Below are positions 13,565 to 17,040 of a stretch of DNA of 17,040 bases, piece after piece. A model generated the notes under the pieces. That model was not told the origin of the DNA. It saw only the letters and a program-made list of their open reading frames with translations, and made no database searches. This DNA is from JBGPTK01 sp041497605 (GTDB lineage: Bacteria; Acidobacteriota; Terriglobia; Acidiferrales; UBA7541). Position 1 is the first letter of the stretch; each line of letters begins with the position of its first letter. The position numbers and the translations under genes are program-made. The stretch lies in NCBI GenBank assembly GCA_041497605.1, contig JBGQGW010000053.1:1-17040 (forward strand). Reading direction: 5' to 3'.

Positions 13565-14033
13565 GGTGCACCTACAATGGCACAATTCATACTAACGACG
13601 GCGAGTGGTCCAGACGTTCGCAGTCCGGACGACGTTTGACCCCATAACAGCGTCGGCTCCTTTCTCCGAGTAGACTTGGTAGCTGAAGGACGACCAAGGC
13701 TCGGAAGAAAGGCTCCGAGCCCGCCCGGGCGGATTGATTCGCTGTGGCCTGCTTGCCGTCCTTACGAACAGATCAATGTCGGCTCTCGTGTCGTCTGTCC
13801 GGTTGTTTGTCGTTCTCGCATTTGCTCAGAGGTTCTCTTCTTGGGCTCGGGACTTCAGTTGGCCGTTAAGCACAATGTCCCGAAAACCACGCGGAAAGCA
13901 CAAAGGAGCGCCCGTAAATCTCGGACTGGCAGGGAGTTGTGCTGCTGTGGCGTGGATCGGCTTGCGCTGGCCGCGTCCGGTGTGGTATTTTGCCGCAGAA
14001 CTTCGGCGGTCGCCCGCCACAAGCGAACACACT
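13565..14033 (+). other. Long untranslated stretch upstream of tsaC
   Basis: This is about 470 nt without a credible gene. The tsaC frame is open back to 13734, but the extra 100 residues have no family similarity and an odd composition. Frames at 13676-14053 (+) and 13826-14143 (-) look like shadows. The main content is the long hairpin and palindrome at 13653-13732, plus a short fold-back CGGGAC/GTCCCG (13848-13853 and 13877-13882). Confidence 0.5.
13653..13732 (+). repeat. Long imperfect hairpin followed by a 12-bp palindrome
   Basis: The left arm TCGGCTCCTTTCTCCGAG (13653-13670) pairs with the right arm CTCGGAAGAAAGGCTCCGA (13700-13718), with a two-base mismatch and one bulge. An inner stem CTTGG (13675-13679) with CCAAG (13694-13698) closes a 14-nt loop. 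CCGCCCGGGCGG (13721-13732) follows at once and is a perfect palindrome. It could be a structured leader, a terminator of the upstream genes or a mobile-element remnant. No run of T follows, so a classic intrinsic terminator is not supported. Confidence 0.65.
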
Positions 14034-14672
14034 TTGTCCGTCGAAATCCTTAAAGTCTCACAAGAAGATCCCGACCCAAGCGTGGTGGAATACGCCGCTG
14101 CATTCATCCGCAGAGGGCAAGTGGTGGGCTTGCCCACAGACACGTTTTATGGATTGGCCGCCGATCCATTCAACCTGGCTGCCGTCGAGCGGGTGTTCCA
14201 GGTGAAGGGCCGTCCGGATACAAAGGCGCTGCCGATCCTGGTGAGTTCGATCGAGCAGGCGGCTACGCTGGCGCGCGAACTGCCGAATGCGTTTCTGGTG
14301 CTGGCGCACAGATTTTGGCCGGGCGCGCTGACCATCGTGGTGGAAGCGACGCACCGCCTGCCGTTGAAGGTGACGGGAAATAGCGGGCGAGTGGCGTTGC
14401 GCTGGGCCAAATCGGCGCTGGCTTGCGCGTTGATCGACGCGGTGGGAAATCCAATCACCGGCACCAGCGCGAATCTTTCCGGTTTCCCCGCTTGCACCAA
14501 TGCGGAGCAATTGATGAAGCAGCTTGGCGAGCGCCTTCCGCTGATTCTGGATTCGGGCGACACGGGAGCTGTGCTCGCGTCCACGATTGTGGGGTTGACC
14601 GAAACGGACTGGTGGGTTGCCCGCGAAGGCTCCATCCCCGAAAGCGAAATCCGCAAAGCGCTAGAGTCCTAG
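14034..14672 (+). CDS. tsaC: L-threonylcarbamoyladenylate synthase (YrdC/Sua5 domain)
   Basis: TsaC makes threonylcarbamoyl-AMP from threonine, bicarbonate and ATP, the first step of the t6A37 modification of tRNAs that read ANN codons. The sequence has GQVVGLPTDTFYGLAADPF (28-46), FQVKGRPDTKALPILV with the conserved K-x-R (KGR, 58-60), HRFWPGALTIVVEA, the GRVALRW strand and GNPITGTSANLSG. All are characteristic of the family. A start at TTG 14034 gives 212 aa, matching the usual core of about 200. The open frame runs back to 13734, but that part is unrelated; GTG 13980 and ATG 13875 are alternatives. No clear ribosome binding site decides between them. It converges on the binding-protein gene, with a 17-nt gap between stops. 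Confidence 0.88.
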   Translation: MSVEILKVSQEDPDPSVVEYAAAFIRRGQVVGLPTDTFYGLAADPFNLAAVERVFQVKGRPDTKALPILVSSIEQAATLARELPNAFLVLAHRFWPGALTIVVEATHRLPLKVTGNSGRVALRWAKSALACALIDAVGNPITGTSANLSGFPACTNAEQLMKQLGERLPLILDSGDTGAVLASTIVGLTETDWWVAREGSIPESEIRKALES

Positions 14673-14689
14673 AAGAATTCCCGCCTGGA

Positions 14690-16234
14690 TTACTGCAGGA
14701 CAATCGAATCGATAAAATCGTAGTCGCCGGAAGGTAGCAGCGAGACATTTCCGATGCGGCGGCGGTGCACGCAGACGTTGTCGATATACCAGAGATTCAG
14801 GTAGGGCAAATCGTTGGCGACAATTTTCTGAACTTGCGAAAAAATCTGGCGGCGCTTCTGCTGATCCATTTCCGAGCGGGCCTGATCCAGCAGGGCATCG
14901 AGCTCGGGATTGCGGTAGCGTCCGCGATTCGCGCCGTTCGGCGGAATTTTCTGGGAACTGAAAACAAATTCGAAGATGTCGGGGTCATTGTTCGCGCCGA
15001 TCCAGCGCAGCGTATAAAGCTGGAAGCTGCCGCGAGTGATGTCGGCGAACAGGGTGGCGATTTCGAGCGGGCGCAATTCGAGGGCGATGCCCACTTGCCT
15101 CCATTGTTCCTGCAAGGCCGCGGCCAGCAGGCGCGGGGATTCTTCCGTGGACGTTTTCAGCGTCAAGTGGAAGCGGATGCCGTCCGCACCGGGCGGGAAA
15201 CCGGCCGCGTCGAGAAGTTTCCGCGCGCGCGCGGGGTCGTAGTCATAGTGCGGCACGTCCGGGTCGAATGCCCAACTGTTCGGCGGGAGCAAGTTGTAAG
15301 CGGGGCGAGCTTGATCGCGCAACAAATAGCGAATCAGTGTGGCGCGATCGGTGGCGTAAGCCAGCGCCTGGCGCACTTCGCGATGCGCGAGGATCGAATC
15401 GTCGAAATTGATCGCGATGTAGGCGAGCGATGTTCCGGGCGATTCGGTCACTTCGAGGCCGCGATCGCGCGCGAGCGCCACCACCGTATCGGAGGAGAGC
15501 GAATTGATCGCGATGTCGGCCGTGCCTTTGCGCAGCTCCAGGGCGCGCGTCATGGGATCGGGCACGATGCGGAAGCGGACGCGCGCAATCTTCGGCGCGG
15601 CGCCAAAATAATCCGGGTTGCGTTCGAGCACCACGTCCTCGTCTTGCAGCGAACTGACGAAGCGGAATGGGCCGCTGCCGATGGGAAGCTGTGCAATTTC
15701 GGGACCCGAATCGCGCGGCACGATTCCGATGGCCGGGCGCATCAGGGCTCCCAGGAACGAGGCATAAGGTTCGCGCAGATGGAAGATGATGGTGGACTCA
15801 TCGGGAGCGGCAATGGAATCGACGATGCGGAATGAGCCTCGTTTGGGCGTTTTGATCGCGCCCGCGATGATGGAATCGAACGTATATTTCACGTCGATTG
15901 CGGTGAGCGGCCGGCCGTCGTGGAATCTCACGCCGGGGCGAAGGTGAAAGACGTAGGTGCGCGGGTCAGGCGTCTCCCAACGCTCGGCGAGATCGGGCAC
16001 GGGGTTCATCTGCGCGTCCCGCCAGACCAAGCTGCTGAAGATCAGGCTGTCGAGGCGCTGCGATTGCGCGTCAGTGCCAATGCGGGGATCGAGATTCGCG
16101 GGCATGGATTCGATCAGGAAATTGACGGTGCCGGAATTTTCGGCTGGGTGGCTGCGCGCGCAGCCGGAGAGGAAGGCGAGGGTGGCGAAGAGGAAGGCGA
16201 AGGAGATGATATTGCGCTTCGAATTAAAACACAG
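14690..16234 (-). CDS. ABC-transporter peptide-binding lipoprotein (SBP family 5)
   Basis: This is an extracytoplasmic solute-binding protein of the oligopeptide/dipeptide/nickel group (family 5), which captures peptides for an ABC importer. A lipoprotein signal is clear: SKRNIISFAFLFATLAFLSGC, with the lipobox LSGC. Family marks follow: SLIFSSLVWRDAQMNPVPDLAERWE, TYVFHLRPGVRFHDGRPLTAIDVKYTFDSI, YASFLGALMRPAIGIVPRD, VRQALAYATDRATLI and NDPDIFEFVFSS. There is no ATG, GTG or TTG in frame near the signal peptide. A CTG at 16234 would place it correctly (Cys at residue 25). The next ATG is at 16594, inside the anmK gene, and its translation crosses repeats, so the given start is a guess. Permease genes are not in the window. 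Together with anmK it suggests uptake of cell-wall peptides, which is inference. Confidence 0.82.
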   Translation of the reverse strand: MCFNSKRNIISFAFLFATLAFLSGCARSHPAENSGTVNFLIESMPANLDPRIGTDAQSQRLDSLIFSSLVWRDAQMNPVPDLAERWETPDPRTYVFHLRPGVRFHDGRPLTAIDVKYTFDSIIAGAIKTPKRGSFRIVDSIAAPDESTIIFHLREPYASFLGALMRPAIGIVPRDSGPEIAQLPIGSGPFRFVSSLQDEDVVLERNPDYFGAAPKIARVRFRIVPDPMTRALELRKGTADIAINSLSSDTVVALARDRGLEVTESPGTSLAYIAINFDDSILAHREVRQALAYATDRATLIRYLLRDQARPAYNLLPPNSWAFDPDVPHYDYDPARARKLLDAAGFPPGADGIRFHLTLKTSTEESPRLLAAALQEQWRQVGIALELRPLEIATLFADITRGSFQLYTLRWIGANNDPDIFEFVFSSQKIPPNGANRGRYRNPELDALLDQARSEMDQQKRRQIFSQVQKIVANDLPYLNLWYIDNVCVHRRRIGNVSLLPSGDYDFIDSIVLQ

Positions 16235-16240
16235 AGTAAG

Positions 16241-16408
16241 GGCTGGTTTTTTTAACTCCGGATTCCTCGTTGCACTCGGAATGACTGAAAGAAGTTGGTG
16301 CGAGTGCTGCGACTGAACCCACTGCTTATTGGCTGGTTTGGTCAGCGAGCGATTCCTCGTCCCGTAGAAGCATGCGGGACGCAAACGACGCGCTGCGCTC
16401 GGAATGAC
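16241..16408 (-). repeat. Two copies of a CTCGGAATGAC-type interspersed repeat
   Basis: Copy 1 has GGCTGGTTT (16241-16249), GATTCCTCG (16261-16269) and CTCGGAATGAC (16275-16285). Copy 2 has GGCTGGTTT (16331-16339), GATTCCTCG (16351-16359) and CTCGGAATGAC (16398-16408). The first two blocks are exactly 20 nt apart in both. Copy 2 carries an extra hairpin (GTCCCG 16359-16364, CGGGAC 16375-16380) between the blocks. On the - strand the repeat reads GTCATTCCGAG, a sequence scattered through many acidobacterial and other genomes. When translated it gives the tell-tale VIPSA(T/A)RN peptide. Confidence 0.8.
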
Positions 16409-16457
16409 CGCGGGAGGTAAGCGGCTTGGAGAGAGTACTGGGAGAGAGTGCGAAGAG

Positions 16458-17040
16458 TTAGCGGTGGGGGACATGGATGATTTTGCCGAGGATGGCTGAA
16501 TGTTTTGCGCCGGTGGCGCTGGGCAGATTGTTGGGGCGGCCGTGGTAAGCCTCGTAAGCGAGGATTGCGAATGCGAAGGCTTCTTTGGCATCACCGGGGA
16601 CGCCCAGATCGCCGGATGGGATCACGGTAATTTTCGGGACGGCTGCCACAAGCATGGCCATCATCAGCGGATTGTGCGCGCCGCCTCCTGCGACGATCAG
16701 GTCGCGAGCACCGGAGCGATCGGGCGCCCAGTTGCGAATCGCGTCGGCGATGCTGATGGGCGTCAGCAATGTGACGGTGCGAATTAAATCTTCAGGACGG
16801 GCGCGCGCCTTTTTGCCCCAGGACAGTACGCGCGCGGCGAATTCCTGGCCGAATTGCTCGCGGCCGGCGGTTTTCGGCGGCGATTTGCGAAAATAGGGAT
16901 TGCTGAGAAGCTTAGCGAGCAGATCTGGAAGCATTTGCCCGCGCGCGGCGATGCGGGCGTCCTTATCGAAGCTGAGGCGGCCCTGCGTGAAGTGGCGAAC
17001 CAGCGCGTCGACAATCATGTTGCCCGGGCCGGTATCGAAA
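16458..17040 (-). CDS. anmK: Anhydro-N-acetylmuramic acid kinase, C-terminal half, 5' end outside the window
   Basis: AnmK opens and phosphorylates 1,6-anhydro-MurNAc to MurNAc-6-phosphate, a step of peptidoglycan recycling in the cytoplasm. About 193 C-terminal residues are visible, roughly half of the usual 370. The frame is open to the window edge (FDTGPGN before the first Met at 17018), and FDTGPGNMIVDALV is the family's substrate-loop region, so the Met is internal. Other marks are DKDARIAARG, PYFRKSPPKTAGREQFG, LIVAGGGAHNPLMMAML and PGDAKEAFAFAILAYEA, the C-terminal signature. Its stop is followed 223 nt later by the start proposed for the peptide-binding lipoprotein, on the same strand, with a repeat between them. 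Confidence 0.93.
   Translation of the reverse strand, partial: FDTGPGNMIVDALVRHFTQGRLSFDKDARIAARGQMLPDLLAKLLSNPYFRKSPPKTAGREQFGQEFAARVLSWGKKARARPEDLIRTVTLLTPISIADAIRNWAPDRSGARDLIVAGGGAHNPLMMAMLVAAVPKITVIPSGDLGVPGDAKEAFAFAILAYEAYHGRPNNLPSATGAKHSAILGKIIHVPHR

Noticed and set aside
13734..14033. Extension of TsaC to 312 aa
   Set aside because: The extra residues have no YrdC similarity and an unusual composition. The core alone has the normal family length.
14765..15835. 356-codon frame on the + strand
   Set aside because: It is antisense to the peptide-binding protein, which has clear family motifs. It is a GC-rich shadow.
16235..16594. N-terminal extension of the binding protein to an ATG at 16594 (634 aa)
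   Set aside because: It overlaps the end of anmK and translates two interspersed repeats (VIPSAARRLRP, VIPSATRNPE), placing the lipoprotein signal peptide deep inside the protein.

Overview
The window looks like a chromosomal segment of a GC-rich soil-type bacterium, most likely an Acidobacteriota member (class Terriglobia or a relative). This is inferred from the gene order trpS-scpA-scpB-rluB, the exported TolB-like propeller, and the many degenerate intergenic repeats, including the CTCGGAATGAC type. No rRNA or other phylogenetic marker was available to confirm it. There are no tRNAs, rRNAs, CRISPR arrays or transposase genes.

Left part (1-6575, + strand): a tight co-directional run of housekeeping genes. 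It comprises an acyl-CoA dehydrogenase (5' end cut by the window), trpS, scpA, scpB with a long acidic tail, an RsuA/RluB-type pseudouridine synthase, hisC and a small CoA-binding protein. Several junctions are 4-nt overlaps, so translation is probably coupled. Two oddities are a roughly 60-residue insertion in TrpRS and a Glu at the position of the catalytic Asp in the pseudouridine synthase.

Middle part (6749-10055, - strand): a three-gene unit of a SpoU/TrmH rRNA methyltransferase, the AAA+ ATPase RarA and an exported beta-propeller protein. It faces the left run across a short convergent gap that carries a two-hairpin repeat.

Accessory part (about 10080-14030): by eye this is richer in A/T than its flanks. 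It holds an orphan HigA-type antitoxin, a 398-residue protein of unknown function, a small charged protein and a membrane-anchored HEAT-like protein. These are separated by a mosaic of palindromic repeats. One repeat family occurs three times as a hairpin followed directly by TTCTTGAC. The arm sequence differs in each copy but pairing is kept, and one copy forms the 5' leader of the antitoxin gene. A long imperfect hairpin lies upstream of tsaC.

Right part (14034-17040): tsaC (tRNA t6A synthesis, + strand) converges on a - strand pair, a lipoprotein-type peptide-binding protein of an ABC transporter preceded by anmK (peptidoglycan recycling, 5' end outside the window). A double repeat of the CTCGGAATGAC type separates anmK from the binding protein and obscures the latter's start codon.
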